64,000 bases of DNA from Ruminococcus sp. (GCA_004558485.1 SFCS01000011.1:1-64000); one strand, 5' to 3'; positions 50,692-59,710 are shown, numbered from the stretch's first letter. Numbers and translations are program-made. The notes: generated by a model from the sequence alone, not told the origin.

Positions 50692-50692
50692 G

Positions 50693-50812
50693 TCAGGCGT
50701 TGCCGATGATGCGGATACATTCCGCCTCTGTCAGCACCTTGCCGACAAGGCTTTTGACCTGTGCGGCAGTGATGTGCCCCAAGCGGTATTGCAGCGACAG
50801 GAATTTAACCAT
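50693..50812 (-). CDS. XkdX-like small phage protein
   Basis: A 39-residue protein: MVKFLSLQYRLGHITAAQVK then SLVGKVLTEAECIRIIGNA. Short proteins with this layout sit at the end of tail-fibre modules in prophages of clostridia. Its ATG overlaps the stop region of the preceding small gene. The function is unknown; it is supported by position and by the coding pattern rather than by a secure family match. Confidence 0.55.
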   Translation of the reverse strand: MVKFLSLQYRLGHITAAQVKSLVGKVLTEAECIRIIGNA

Positions 50813-50963
50813 TCCCCGCACCTCCCAGCACAAGACTCAGCATTGCCGCCTCCAGCGCCGCGATGCGCTCCTCCGCCGACGGCGGCGCCGTCTCGGTGGG
50901 AACAAGCGCTGCCTCCTCCTCTGCGGTCATTTCAACATAGCGGCCGTTTTCGTATCTCTTCAT
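50805..50963 (-). CDS. Small phage-tail-associated protein
   Basis: 52 residues: MKRYENGRYVEMTAEEEAAL followed by a Pro/Glu linker and a helix EERIAALEAAMLSLVL. This pattern (short head, acidic Glu-rich helix, coiled coil) is common just after tail-fibre genes in prophages, where it often pairs with an XkdX-like gene. The start follows GGGGGAGATAAGC. No enzymatic motif is present. Confidence 0.6.
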   Translation of the reverse strand: MKRYENGRYVEMTAEEEAALVPTETAPPSAEERIAALEAAMLSLVLGGAGNG

Positions 50964-50965
50964 GC

Positions 50966-52138
50966 TTATCTCCCCCAGATCATGATTTTGGTTCCCGCCG
51001 CCATCGTCGCCGTACCGTAGTTGGCATATGACGCGCGGACGGCGACTTTACATTGTGTAATGTATCCATCCTGTTCTTCGGAATCGAGATAGCCGGGCGA
51101 CATCGAGGTTTCCGCGTTTATCCATGAGCCCTCACCAACGCCGATAATGCCGGCGTGCCCCTTTCCCGGGAGCGTCACCAGGTGTGCCGCCATGTACACT
51201 GTCTTCCCGGCAGAAGTCTTGAAGTCTATGCCGCAAACGCGATAGCCGTCCTGCACAATAAAACGCACAAGATTGTTGCTGACAGTGCCGCCGAGCTTTT
51301 CCGTTGCCGTCACATACAGCTCACGGTATGTTTCAGCAGGAAGGTCTTTTCTGTATTCGGCAACCTCCTCCGTCAGCGTCACGCTGTCGATGAGCGTCAG
51401 CGCACCGACATTTTCCAGTGCTGCGGCGCTTTGTGCCGCACCGGCGGCGGGTCCGGCAGCAGTGGCGCTTTGCTCAGCAGCAGTCGCGCTGCTCACCGCA
51501 GAGGCGGCATCCTCCGCAGCAGCGGCGGCAGAGGCCGAAGCTCCCTCCTCCGACGCCTTGGCGGCATCGGCAGACGCCGTGCTCTGCTCCGAGAAAAAGC
51601 CGGACGCTCTGGCATAGGACTCGGCGCTGTCGGCGGACACTGCCGCTGCGACAACGGAGGCATTCGCTTGTTCCGTTGCCTCCTGCGCCTGCTTGGCCGT
51701 TACGGCAGCAAACGATGCGGATTTTTCCGCCTCCGTTGCCGCCGTCTGTGCCGCTTCTCTGGCGGTGTCAAACACCTGCGTGAGCTGCGTGTAGATATCC
51801 GCCGTGGTGGGCGGCGGCGTGATGCCCTCGACAAAGCCGGAGGCAACCACCTCCACAGCGACGCGATCGGTGGTCAGTCGATCGCCGCCGAACACCGACA
51901 CAAAAAACTGTGTCGGGCGCAGCACCTGCGGCGGCACGGCGCAGGCGTCGTCGGTCAGCAGCATATGATATGCTCTGCCGTCCGCCCCGAGAAACACGGC
52001 AGTTTTGGTCAGTCCCTGCCATGCCTCTCCGAACGAGAACCGCGCCGTCAGATAGTCGCGTGAGTCGGCGACCACCCTGTGGTGCGGCGCGCGGATGAAT
52101 TGCTCATCCACAAAGAAATCCAGTGTTTTTTGCTTCAT
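50966..52138 (-). CDS. Phage tail-fibre-like protein with Ala/Ser coiled-coil shaft
   Basis: 390 residues (AGGAGG before the ATG at 52138). The N-terminal domain (about 1-115, FIRAPHHRVVADSRDYLTAR) resembles the baseplate-attachment domain of clostridial tail fibres. The middle (about 130-260) is an Ala/Ser/Glu-rich heptad-like coiled coil. The C-terminus (about 270-390, GYITQCKVAVRASYANYG) is a beta-rich tip. No capsid, terminase or integrase genes surround it. It has a strong promoter of its own. Confidence 0.7.
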   Translation of the reverse strand: MKQKTLDFFVDEQFIRAPHHRVVADSRDYLTARFSFGEAWQGLTKTAVFLGADGRAYHMLLTDDACAVPPQVLRPTQFFVSVFGGDRLTTDRVAVEVVASGFVEGITPPPTTADIYTQLTQVFDTAREAAQTAATEAEKSASFAAVTAKQAQEATEQANASVVAAAVSADSAESYARASGFFSEQSTASADAAKASEEGASASAAAAAEDAASAVSSATAAEQSATAAGPAAGAAQSAAALENVGALTLIDSVTLTEEVAEYRKDLPAETYRELYVTATEKLGGTVSNNLVRFIVQDGYRVCGIDFKTSAGKTVYMAAHLVTLPGKGHAGIIGVGEGSWINAETSMSPGYLDSEEQDGYITQCKVAVRASYANYGTATMAAGTKIMIWGR

Positions 52139-52219
52139 GATCTTCCTCCTCCATGTCAAATGGCTTCTCCAAAGACAAAAAAAGAGTGGAAAACCACACG
52201 GCATTTCCTCTCATATAGT

Positions 52220-52248
52220 ATTGTAGGCGCATATTTGGCGCTTGTCAA
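52220..52248 (-). promoter_or_regulatory. strong sigma-A promoter of the tail-like cassette
   Basis: On the minus strand TTGACA (52243-52248) and TACAAT (52220-52225) are 17 nt apart. Confidence 0.8.
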
Positions 52249-52268
52249 GGTTTTCGACACGGTTTTTA

Positions 52269-52297
52269 TGGACAAGCCCGCTAAACTGTGCTAGAAT
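52269..52297 (+). promoter_or_regulatory. promoter of the nucleotidyltransferase gene
   Basis: TGGACA (52269-52274) and TAGAAT (52292-52297) are 17 nt apart, divergent from the tail-like cassette promoter. Confidence 0.6.
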
Positions 52298-52345
52298 GGG
52301 CATATATAAGATTTAGGGGGTGGCGGTACGGAAGAGAAGTATCTG

Positions 52346-53503
52346 TTGGCGCTTTTGCGCGCGTTTTTGCAAAGAACGCCTGCGCCCCCGCTGCCGGAGG
52401 GCATCGATCTTGACCGTCTGCTGCAAATAGCCCACGCGCAGGGAATGGTGGGTGTGTGCGGCTTTCTGCTGCAAAACGACCGAACGCTCCCCCATGAGCG
52501 GCAGATGCAGCTCGCCACGCTTTTTTATCGCACGGTCTTTCAGCTTTCCAAGGCGCAGCCGCCGCTCAAAGGGTGGCGCGAAAAGCTTGCCGCCGCCGGC
52601 ATCCCGCACGCGCTGCTCAAGGGCGCGGTGCTGCAGGCGCTGTATCCCGTGCCGGAGCTGCGTCTGTGCGGCGACGCGGACTTTTTTGTTCCGCCCGCCT
52701 TTCTGCCGCAGCTCAAAGCGCTCCTCTCGACCGAGGATGTCCGGCTGCTGCATGAGGACGAAACGGTCATCTATATCTATGCCGCGCCGCTCCATCTGGA
52801 ATTTCACACCACGCTGCTGCCCGATGCGGCAACCGACTCGCCCGCCCTTGCCGCCTACTTCGGCGACGCCGCGGCGCACATGACCGGCGACGCGCTGTGT
52901 CGGGACTTTGATCCGGAATTTCATTTTGTCTATCTTTTGTCCCACCAGATGCGGCATTTCCAAACCGACTGCGCCGGCATCCGCACCTTCATGGATCTTG
53001 CGGTGTTTTTGCAGCACTTCCCCGATGCGGCGTCCGAAAGCCGCCTGCGGGAAACGGGGCTTTTTGATTATGCAGCCGGCGCGCTGGCGCTGACCGCGCA
53101 CTGGTTCGGCGTTCCCTCGCCGTTTTCCGTCACGGTGTCCGACGCGGACGCTAACGCCGTCGCCGCCTATATCCTGTCGGTCGGGCTGTTTGCCCGCAAA
53201 CAGAACGCTGCCGCCGCGAAGGTGGAAAAACAGATGCACCGCGCTTTTCCACGGCTGCGGACGCTGTGGCGCGCGCTGTTTCCGACGCGGGAAGACCTCG
53301 AAAAAGACGCCCGCTACGGTGCGCTTGCGAAAAAATGTCTGCCCGCGGCATACACAAAACGCTTTTTCATCGCGCTGTTCACCCGCCGCGGACATATGCA
53401 GTCCACCGCCCGCAACATCGTCTCCGCCGCAGACGACGCGAAGGAGCGCATGCGGATGCAGAAATTATTACATCTGAACGGAGGAAATGCTCATGAAGGA
53501 TAA
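52346..53503 (+). CDS. Nucleotidyltransferase-fold protein (NTP_transf_5 type)
   Basis: About 385 residues. The nucleotidyltransferase-like core is LLKGAVLQALYPVPELRLCGDADFFV; its G-D-x-D pair binds metal and nucleotide in this fold. Such proteins are often near surface-polysaccharide genes, but the target is unknown. The start is unclear: the ribosome site AGGGGGTGG (52316-52322) lies 7 nt before an in-frame ACG at 52328 (giving TEEKYLLALLRAF), whereas the first standard codon is a TTG at 52346 with no ribosome site. It overlaps the next gene by 11 nt. Confidence 0.75.
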   Translation: MALLRAFLQRTPAPPLPEGIDLDRLLQIAHAQGMVGVCGFLLQNDRTLPHERQMQLATLFYRTVFQLSKAQPPLKGWREKLAAAGIPHALLKGAVLQALYPVPELRLCGDADFFVPPAFLPQLKALLSTEDVRLLHEDETVIYIYAAPLHLEFHTTLLPDAATDSPALAAYFGDAAAHMTGDALCRDFDPEFHFVYLLSHQMRHFQTDCAGIRTFMDLAVFLQHFPDAASESRLRETGLFDYAAGALALTAHWFGVPSPFSVTVSDADANAVAAYILSVGLFARKQNAAAAKVEKQMHRAFPRLRTLWRALFPTREDLEKDARYGALAKKCLPAAYTKRFFIALFTRRGHMQSTARNIVSAADDAKERMRMQKLLHLNGGNAHEG

Positions 53504-54638
53504 AGGCGCTGTCAAACGGTGGCTGTGGTGGCTCTCGCTGATCGCCGCCGCCATTCTCATCTATCGTGTCAGCTTCGATGTGTCGGGTGTGCTGCGCGGC
53601 ATCGGCAGCTTTATCTCCATCTTCACCCCCTTCATCATCGGCTTTGCCATCACCTTTTTGCTGTATGCGCCCTGCAATCGTCTGGAGCTTCGCTTAAAGC
53701 GCAGCCGCCTTGCCTTTTTCCGAAAGGGCGCACGCGGTATTTCGCTCGTCGTGTGTTATGCCGTGTTTTTTGCGATCATCGCGGGACTGCTGACGCTGCT
53801 GCTGCCCGCGCTCTACAGCGGCATTTCCTCTTTCATTACGAGTCTGCCGGACTACTATGCCGATCTCAGCGCCCGTCTCGCGGAGCTGACAAAAGAGGGT
53901 GGCTTCCTTTCGCGGTTCGATCTGAGCGACAACCTCAAGTCCATTTATGACAGCGCCTACAGCATGTTGCTGTCCCTTGCCAGCACGGAAAACATGCTGA
54001 CCGTCGTCAGGAGCGCCATGTCGGTGACCTCCACGGTGCTGCGCATCATCATGGCGGTTATCGTCTCCATCTATATGCTGCTGCAGCGGGAGGCGCTTCT
54101 TTCCGCCATCAAGCGGCTGCTTGACGCCACCATCGGCAACAAGGCGATGCGCTTTCTCACCGACTATGCCCACCGCACCGCCGCCATTTTCTACAGCTAT
54201 CTCTACGGCGCCGCCGTGGATGCCTGCATCGTCGCTACGCTGATGGTTGTCGGGCTTTCGCTTTTCCGTCTGCCGCGCTCGGTGCTGCTCGGCTGCTTTG
54301 TCGGCATCATGAACCTCATCCCCTATTTCGGCGCGATCATTTCGGGCGCCCTCGTGATCCTCGTCGCCCTGTTGACGAAAAACATCTACACGGCGATCGG
54401 CGTCGCGGTGTATATCCTGGTGATCCAGCAGCTTGACGGCAACATCATCCAGCCGAAGATCATCGGTCAGTCGGTGGGCGTGCGTCCCATCTATGTACTG
54501 CTCGCCATCACGCTCGGCGGCGGGCTGTTCGGCTTTTGGGGCATCCTCCTCAGCGTGCCGTCCATGGCGGTCATACAGATGCTCGTTGGCGATTTCATCG
54601 ACTACCGCAACAGGAAGAAAATGAAAAATGAATCATGA
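53493..54638 (+). CDS. AI-2E family transporter (PerM-like)
   Basis: 381 residues with about eight membrane segments and the family block LPRSVLLGCFVGIMNLIPYFG, QQLDGNIIQPKIIGQ and GFWGILLSVPSMAVIQML. Roles proposed for this superfamily include export of small molecules or Na+/H+ exchange; it cannot be decided here. GGAGG lies 8 nt before the ATG at 53493. It overlaps the nucleotidyltransferase gene and ends at a terminator. Confidence 0.9.
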   Translation: MKDKGAVKRWLWWLSLIAAAILIYRVSFDVSGVLRGIGSFISIFTPFIIGFAITFLLYAPCNRLELRLKRSRLAFFRKGARGISLVVCYAVFFAIIAGLLTLLLPALYSGISSFITSLPDYYADLSARLAELTKEGGFLSRFDLSDNLKSIYDSAYSMLLSLASTENMLTVVRSAMSVTSTVLRIIMAVIVSIYMLLQREALLSAIKRLLDATIGNKAMRFLTDYAHRTAAIFYSYLYGAAVDACIVATLMVVGLSLFRLPRSVLLGCFVGIMNLIPYFGAIISGALVILVALLTKNIYTAIGVAVYILVIQQLDGNIIQPKIIGQSVGVRPIYVLLAITLGGGLFGFWGILLSVPSMAVIQMLVGDFIDYRNRKKMKNES

Positions 54639-54645
54639 AGAATAC

Positions 54646-54682
54646 AAAAAGATCCTACCACTTTCGTGATAGGATCTTTTTT
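54646..54682. terminator. bidirectional terminator between the AI-2E gene and tRNA-Thr
   Basis: AAAAGATCCTACCAC pairs with GTGATAGGATCTTTT with one wobble; T tracts are present on both strands. Confidence 0.85.
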
Positions 54683-54757
54683 GGAGCTACTGATCCGATT
54701 CGAACGGACGACCTGCTCATTACGAGTGAGCTGCTCTACCAGCTGAGCCACAGTAGC
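54682..54757 (-). tRNA. tRNA-Thr (CGT)
   Basis: On the minus strand the acceptor GCTACTG pairs with CAGTAGC, the anticodon loop is CTCGTAA with anticodon CGT, the T arm has GTTCGAATC, and CCA is encoded (54682-54684). Confidence 0.95.
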
Positions 54758-54858
54758 ATATCTTTCGGAAAACCGAGTGTCATTATAGCAGAGATTTTCC
54801 GTTTCGTCAAGTGAATGTGAACCTTTTTTGAAAAATTCCCGTCTTTTGCATAAATATG

Positions 54859-54887
54859 TTGCTATTTCCAAAAATATGTGCTATTCT
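54859..54887 (+). promoter_or_regulatory. promoter of the second XRE regulator
   Basis: TTGCTA (54859-54864) and TATTCT (54882-54887) are 17 nt apart, about 90 nt before the ATG. The leader between them holds no other gene that I can support. Confidence 0.6.
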
Positions 54888-54977
54888 TATTATAGATCGG
54901 TGTTTGCTCCATGATTGCAAAAACCGACTCCAAAGAGAGGAAATGCCGAGGTTTTCGATAAAGGAGGTAACCCGTGT

Positions 54978-55388
54978 ATGCAGCCTATTGAAAATCGCAC
55001 TACACTGTCACAGCGCCTGCGGCTGCTGCGCGTCGCCAGTGGTATGAAGCAGGAGGATGTGGCGGTGCAATTGGGCATCGGTCGTTCTGCCTATACCTAT
55101 TACGAGCTGTCACGCAGCAAACCGGACTATGACACTCTGATCCAGCTGGCGAAAATGTTCCATGTCAGCGTGGACTATTTGGTTGGTTTCTCCAACTTTC
55201 CGGACGGATCGCACCGCGAGGCCGGCGTTGCCGACGGTTTGCAGGAAAGCAGCATTGTGAATGTGCGCCTGCTGGGTGAGCTGACGAAAAAAGAGCGCCG
55301 TATGGTATTCACCTATCGCCAGCTTGCGCCGGAGCAGCAGGAGGAGATCGTGCAGGAGATGGAAAAGATGCTCCCGCCGAAAAAGTAA
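54978..55388 (+). CDS. XRE-family transcriptional regulator
   Basis: 136 residues. The N-terminal helix-turn-helix is LSQRLRLLRVASGMKQEDVA then VQLGIGRSAYTYYELSRSKP (about 9-66), followed by a helical C-terminal part rich in Lys and Glu. AAGGAGG lies before the ATG at 54978. It is a single-gene unit with its own promoter and terminator; the target is unknown. Confidence 0.9.
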   Translation: MQPIENRTTLSQRLRLLRVASGMKQEDVAVQLGIGRSAYTYYELSRSKPDYDTLIQLAKMFHVSVDYLVGFSNFPDGSHREAGVADGLQESSIVNVRLLGELTKKERRMVFTYRQLAPEQQEEIVQEMEKMLPPKK

Positions 55389-55396
55389 ATCCCTTG

Positions 55397-55437
55397 AAAA
55401 AAACAACGCCCCTCATTTTGAGGGGCGTTGTTTTTTC
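55397..55437. terminator. bidirectional terminator between XRE and permease genes
   Basis: CAACGCCCCTCA and TGAGGGGCGTTG pair over loop TTT, with A tract before and T tract after. Confidence 0.9.
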
Positions 55438-56851
55438 AGTCGTCTTTTTTCTCGTTGCAGAAGAATGCGCCGATCACCATGACAACGGCGGTGAACAGCA
55501 AGAACCACACATTCGCCATGCCGTGCGCCCGAATACAGGAGTAGATCATGAACAGCGAGCCGGCGATCGCAAGCGTCGGGATAACAAAACGCTTAAAAAA
55601 TCCGACATCGCGGCTCTTCACCATCCACATCACGAAGATCGGCAGATAGAATGCATAGATAGCGACAATGGGCAGCTCGGACGAGTCGAAAACGAACGGG
55701 CCGAACCAGGACGAGCCGCTGCCGGTCAGGTTTGCGAGAATGAAATAGAAGCCCCAAAACGCGCAAAGGATGAGCGCTATGACCGCCGAGTTGTTCGGCA
55801 TATTCGTCACCGCGTCGATCTGCTTGAAGGTCTTGTATGCCGGGCCGCGGTTGCGGCTGGCGATGGAATACATGCCGCGGCAGGCGCCGAGCATCAGACC
55901 GTTCATCGTACCGATGCAGGAAACGGCGATAAACAGATTGAGGATGTTGCCGAGCACATTACCGAACACATTGGTGAACGCAACGGTCGCGCCCTCCTCG
56001 ATCAGCTCGCGGTTGGTCGCGCCGCCGGCAACGCCTATGTAGTACAGAATGTAGATGGCGGCGATGATGATGCCGCCGATGATGAGCGCGCGGGGCAGGT
56101 TCTTCTTGGCGTCCTTGAGCTCCGCATTGATGGTGGTCGCAATGATCCACCCCTCATAGGCAAACGCGGTCGCGCACACCGACGCGAGCAGCGGGTTGCT
56201 CTTCACATCGCTTGCCGCCACATCCGCCACGCTGCGGAAATTCTCGGTCAGCGTGCCGGAGGCGATGCCGTAAATGATGCCGACCGCCGCCATCAGCGCG
56301 AGCGGAATAAACTTGATGACCGTCGTGGACACCTGCAGCTTGCCCGCGAGCTTCGGAGAAAGCGCGTTGACCGCATATGCCGCGCAAAGATAGAAAAGCA
56401 TCAAAACGATACATTCCATGCCCATGACCGGCTCTGCGCCCGCCGCCTCGCCGCCGAGCGGCAGCAGCGGAAAGCTCGGCTCGACCGAGGTGATGAACAC
56501 CAGCGTATAGCGGGCAGACAGCCACGCAAGCACCGAGGTCATCGCCGGATAATAGATGGTCGTCATAAACCAACCGACAAAATACGCATATCTGCCGCCG
56601 ACCATCGCCTCCGCATAGTCCACGATGCCGTTGACCTTTTCATACTTTGTCGCCATGTTGGCAAACGCCAGCATACAGAAAAGCATGATCGCTCCGCCGA
56701 TCGCCCACGCAAGAATGCCGAGCGGCATGTCGCCGCCGGTCTTTTGCAGGATCGTCTGTGCCTTGAAAAACACGCCCGAGCCGACCACAATGCCCACGAC
56801 CAGACAAATGGCAGTGAAAAGCCCATATTTCCTCTTCAGACCGTTTTCCAT
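55436..56851 (-). CDS. Amino acid permease (APC superfamily)
   Basis: 471 residues with twelve membrane segments. The N-terminus shows GIVVGSGVFFKAQTIL (helix 1 substrate region of APC carriers) and SGTLTENF; the middle shows AYEGWIIATTINAELKDAKKNLPRA. It imports or exchanges an amino acid; the specificity is not readable. The sequence is monocistronic with a near-consensus promoter and ends at the shared terminator. Confidence 0.92.
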   Translation of the reverse strand: MENGLKRKYGLFTAICLVVGIVVGSGVFFKAQTILQKTGGDMPLGILAWAIGGAIMLFCMLAFANMATKYEKVNGIVDYAEAMVGGRYAYFVGWFMTTIYYPAMTSVLAWLSARYTLVFITSVEPSFPLLPLGGEAAGAEPVMGMECIVLMLFYLCAAYAVNALSPKLAGKLQVSTTVIKFIPLALMAAVGIIYGIASGTLTENFRSVADVAASDVKSNPLLASVCATAFAYEGWIIATTINAELKDAKKNLPRALIIGGIIIAAIYILYYIGVAGGATNRELIEEGATVAFTNVFGNVLGNILNLFIAVSCIGTMNGLMLGACRGMYSIASRNRGPAYKTFKQIDAVTNMPNNSAVIALILCAFWGFYFILANLTGSGSSWFGPFVFDSSELPIVAIYAFYLPIFVMWMVKSRDVGFFKRFVIPTLAIAGSLFMIYSCIRAHGMANVWFLLFTAVVMVIGAFFCNEKKDD

Positions 56852-56901
56852 TTTTCCCTCCTTCGCCGGGACCCCTCCCGACTTTTACAATATAGGGTCT
56901 T

Positions 56902-56930
56902 ATTATACTTCACCCTTTTCCATCCGTCAA
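56902..56930 (-). promoter_or_regulatory. sigma-A promoter of the amino acid permease
   Basis: On the minus strand TTGACG (56925-56930) and TATAAT (56902-56907) are 17 nt apart. Confidence 0.8.
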
Positions 56931-56971
56931 CCGAAAAGCGGAAATTTATTTCGATAAAGCGGTAAATTTGT

Positions 56972-57006
56972 GAAAAACAGCAAAAGCAGCGAGCCGCTTT
57001 TGCTGT
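56972..57006 (-). terminator. minus-strand terminator downstream of the PBP gene
   Basis: ACAGCAAAAGC and GCTTTTGCTGT pair over a short loop and are followed on the minus strand by TTTTT. It lies about 150 nt past the PBP stop and may end that transcript. Confidence 0.7.
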
Positions 57007-57104
57007 CTGCGTCAACTGCAGAAAGCCGATGTCGTCTTCCTGCCGCCCTAGCGTATGCCCTATGCCCGACGGGGGGCGGTTTCCTTGTTCCTGCGGTTTT
57101 TTGA

Positions 57105-57157
57105 CACGCTGAGAGGCGCACTTCGTTACGAGGTGCGCCTCTCAGCGTGGCTTTTTT
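57105..57157 (+). terminator. 22-bp hairpin with a plus-strand T tract
   Basis: The arms 57105-57126 and 57128-57149 pair along 22 bp with one mismatch and are followed on the plus strand by CTTTTTT. The neighbouring PBP gene is on the minus strand, where no T tract follows, so the polarity suggests a plus-strand transcript of unknown nature. Confidence 0.6.
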
Positions 57158-59577
57158 CAGTTTTGGGTTGCGGGCGGTGTTGTCGCGGCAGTCGTCGCCG
57201 TTGTCGTCACGGTTCCGCCGTCGGTAGGCGCGGCGGTGGTCTCCGTCGTCGCTGAGGTGTCGGTCGTTGTCGCGTCGGTGTCCGGTGCGTCGGTCGCCGT
57301 CGTCTTCAGGCTGCCGCCGTGCGTCTTACACGCGCCGGGGATGTTCGCGCTCTTATACACGCCGACATCGGTCTGCGGGCATTTGTCGGTCGCCAGCTCG
57401 CCGGACGCGGTGCAGAATTCCAGCTCCTGCGTCGTGCCCTTTTTCTCAAACGCCTTTGCCTCGACACCTCCATGCAGCGCCAGCATCGCCCTGTTCCACA
57501 GTGAACGGGCATAGCCCGTCTGCGTGCCGACCAGCTTTTGGTTGTTGTCATAGCCGAACCAAGACGCCCCGACATAATACGGCGTGCCGCCGCAGAAATA
57601 CACATCGCGGTTGCTCTCGGCAGTACCCGTTTTGCCGAATACCTCCATTTCCGGCCACGAGCCGCTGATGCTGCGTCCCGTGCCGTAGCGCACGACGCGC
57701 TGCATCATCCGATTCATGACATAGGCGGAGTCCTCGTCCATCACGCGGATGTTGACGGGGCCTTTTTTGAGCAGCGATTTGCCGGTATCCATCGTGCCGT
57801 TTTGATAGACGCTGTAATAGGAATACGGCTCGTTGTAATAGCCGCCGTTGCCGTATACGGCATACGCCGCCGCCATGTCGCGGGCATAGACACCCTTTGT
57901 CAGAGCGCCGAGCGCCAGAGGCGAATAGGCAATGTCCGTATAGATCATGCCGTCATCGCCGGTCTGCGATTTCACGAGCGACGACAGCTTGAAGATCGAG
58001 GTCGCAAAATCAAAGCTCTTTTGCGGCGTCAACTGCTGCACCAGGTTTGCCGCGACCGTGTTGAGCGACTGCTGCAAGCCGTAGTAGAGGAACACATTGC
58101 CGTTGTCGCGGGGCTTGGCGTTATAGTTCGCGGGCCACGGCGTTCCCTTCACATTCATGATCGGCGCATCCCGTATCACACTCGACCAGTGCACGATGTC
58201 GGTCGAGATCGCCGGCCCATAGGAGGTGAGCGGCTTTATGGACGAGCCGGGTGAGCGATAGGACATGGTGGAGCGGTTATACGACCGCTTTCCCGTCTTT
58301 TCTCCCCTGCCGCCGATGGTGGCGACCACTCTGCCCTCATAGTCCATGACAAACAGGCTCGCCTGCGGGTCCTCTGTGTCCTTTTCGAGCTTTGCGGGAT
58401 AATTCTTTTCGTCGGCATACACCTTTTCCACCGCCGCCTGCTGCTTCGGGTTTTCGGCGGAATAGATGTTGAGTCCGCCGTAGAACACCAGCTGCGTGGC
58501 ATAGCCCTTGGTGTAGCCGTATTGATCCATGAGGTCCTTGATGACATCCTCGATGACCAGATCGACATAATAGTCCCAGGTCGCCATGTGCTTCATGCTG
58601 CTCGTAAAATGCAGCTCCTCGCCCGCCGCCTGGATATATTCGTCGTCGGTGATGAACCCCAGCTCATTCATTTTGTAGAGGATCATCTGCTGACGGCGGC
58701 GCGCATTGTCGGGGTGCGTATAGGGGTTATAGCGGGAGGGGTTCTGCGTAATGCCCGCCAGCACCGCGCACTCGGCAAGCGACAGCTCGTCGATCTCCTT
58801 GCCGAAAAAGTAGTTCGCGCCTGCGCCCACACCGACGATGTTGTCGGACAGCGGCAGGTTGTTGAGATATGCCTCCAGGATCTGATCCTTCGAGTACAGC
58901 TTTTCCATCTCCACGGCGCGCAAAATCTCGGTGATCTTGCGCGACCAGCGGTGCTCGTTTTCACCGGTCGTGACCTTGATGAGCTGCTGCGTGATGGTCG
59001 AGCCGCCGTATTCCACCGAGGAGAAGTGGAAAATGAGGTTGGCAAAGGCGGAAACGGTGCGTTTCCAATCGACGCCGTAGTGCGACTCAAAGCGTTCGTC
59101 CTCGATGGCGATGACCGCCTTCTGCATATAATACGGGATCTTTTCCAGGTCCACCCAGATGGAGTTGACGCCCTCTAGGTGCTGATATTCCTCAAAGCTA
59201 CCCGTGTTTTCGTTCTTAACCCAAATGATGGAGGTCTTGTCCATCGACAGGTTGTTGAGATCGGGCAGTCCCGTCGTGCCGTCAAAGTTGTTGACGACAT
59301 ACACCACCAAGATGCAGCCGATCATGCTCACCGTGATGACGCCGACGAGAAACACCGTCAGCACCACCCGCCCCGTCCTGCGGAAAAAGCGGCCGACCTT
59401 TGCCTTTGACGGCAGCAGGCGACGGATCTCCTTCGGATGCTTGCAAAGGTATGCCGCGACCTCACCGTATTGCTTTAGCCGGGTCGGGATACGCTTGATC
59501 TTTTTCGGAATATTTCGAAAAAATTTCCGCATCCTGCGATCGGCAGACCGCAGCTTTTTATCGAACTTTCCCGCCAT
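57157..59577 (-). CDS. Class A penicillin-binding protein (PBP1A-type)
   Basis: 806 residues with a long basic cytoplasmic head (about 1-70), one membrane helix (about 72-95) and an external part. Glycosyltransferase domain: AIEDERFESHYGVDWKRT and GGSTITQQLIK. Transpeptidase domain: SPGSSIKP (active Ser), SLNT and KTGTAE. The C-terminus (about 750-806) is a Thr/Ala/Asp linker. It polymerises and cross-links peptidoglycan. GTGAGGTGATT lies before the ATG. Confidence 0.96.
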   Translation of the reverse strand: MAGKFDKKLRSADRRMRKFFRNIPKKIKRIPTRLKQYGEVAAYLCKHPKEIRRLLPSKAKVGRFFRRTGRVVLTVFLVGVITVSMIGCILVVYVVNNFDGTTGLPDLNNLSMDKTSIIWVKNENTGSFEEYQHLEGVNSIWVDLEKIPYYMQKAVIAIEDERFESHYGVDWKRTVSAFANLIFHFSSVEYGGSTITQQLIKVTTGENEHRWSRKITEILRAVEMEKLYSKDQILEAYLNNLPLSDNIVGVGAGANYFFGKEIDELSLAECAVLAGITQNPSRYNPYTHPDNARRRQQMILYKMNELGFITDDEYIQAAGEELHFTSSMKHMATWDYYVDLVIEDVIKDLMDQYGYTKGYATQLVFYGGLNIYSAENPKQQAAVEKVYADEKNYPAKLEKDTEDPQASLFVMDYEGRVVATIGGRGEKTGKRSYNRSTMSYRSPGSSIKPLTSYGPAISTDIVHWSSVIRDAPIMNVKGTPWPANYNAKPRDNGNVFLYYGLQQSLNTVAANLVQQLTPQKSFDFATSIFKLSSLVKSQTGDDGMIYTDIAYSPLALGALTKGVYARDMAAAYAVYGNGGYYNEPYSYYSVYQNGTMDTGKSLLKKGPVNIRVMDEDSAYVMNRMMQRVVRYGTGRSISGSWPEMEVFGKTGTAESNRDVYFCGGTPYYVGASWFGYDNNQKLVGTQTGYARSLWNRAMLALHGGVEAKAFEKKGTTQELEFCTASGELATDKCPQTDVGVYKSANIPGACKTHGGSLKTTATDAPDTDATTTDTSATTETTAAPTDGGTVTTTATTAATTPPATQN

Positions 59578-59626
59578 GCGGAAATCACCTCACTTTTCTT
59601 TTGACAGTATCCGCAGTATCACGCCT

Positions 59627-59655
59627 AGCATACCGCATTTTTGCCGAAATGTCAA
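59627..59655 (-). promoter_or_regulatory. sigma-A promoter of the PBP gene
   Basis: On the minus strand TTGACA (59650-59655) and TATGCT (59627-59632) are 17 nt apart. Confidence 0.75.
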
Positions 59656-59710
59656 TCTTTGCATATCTCTTTCGTATTGTATCCATACTAGAAAAAAGGA
59701 GTGTGATGCA

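Noticed and set aside
54910..54960. Possible 16-codon leader peptide before the XRE gene
   Set aside because: No ribosome site precedes it and no attenuator-like structure follows.
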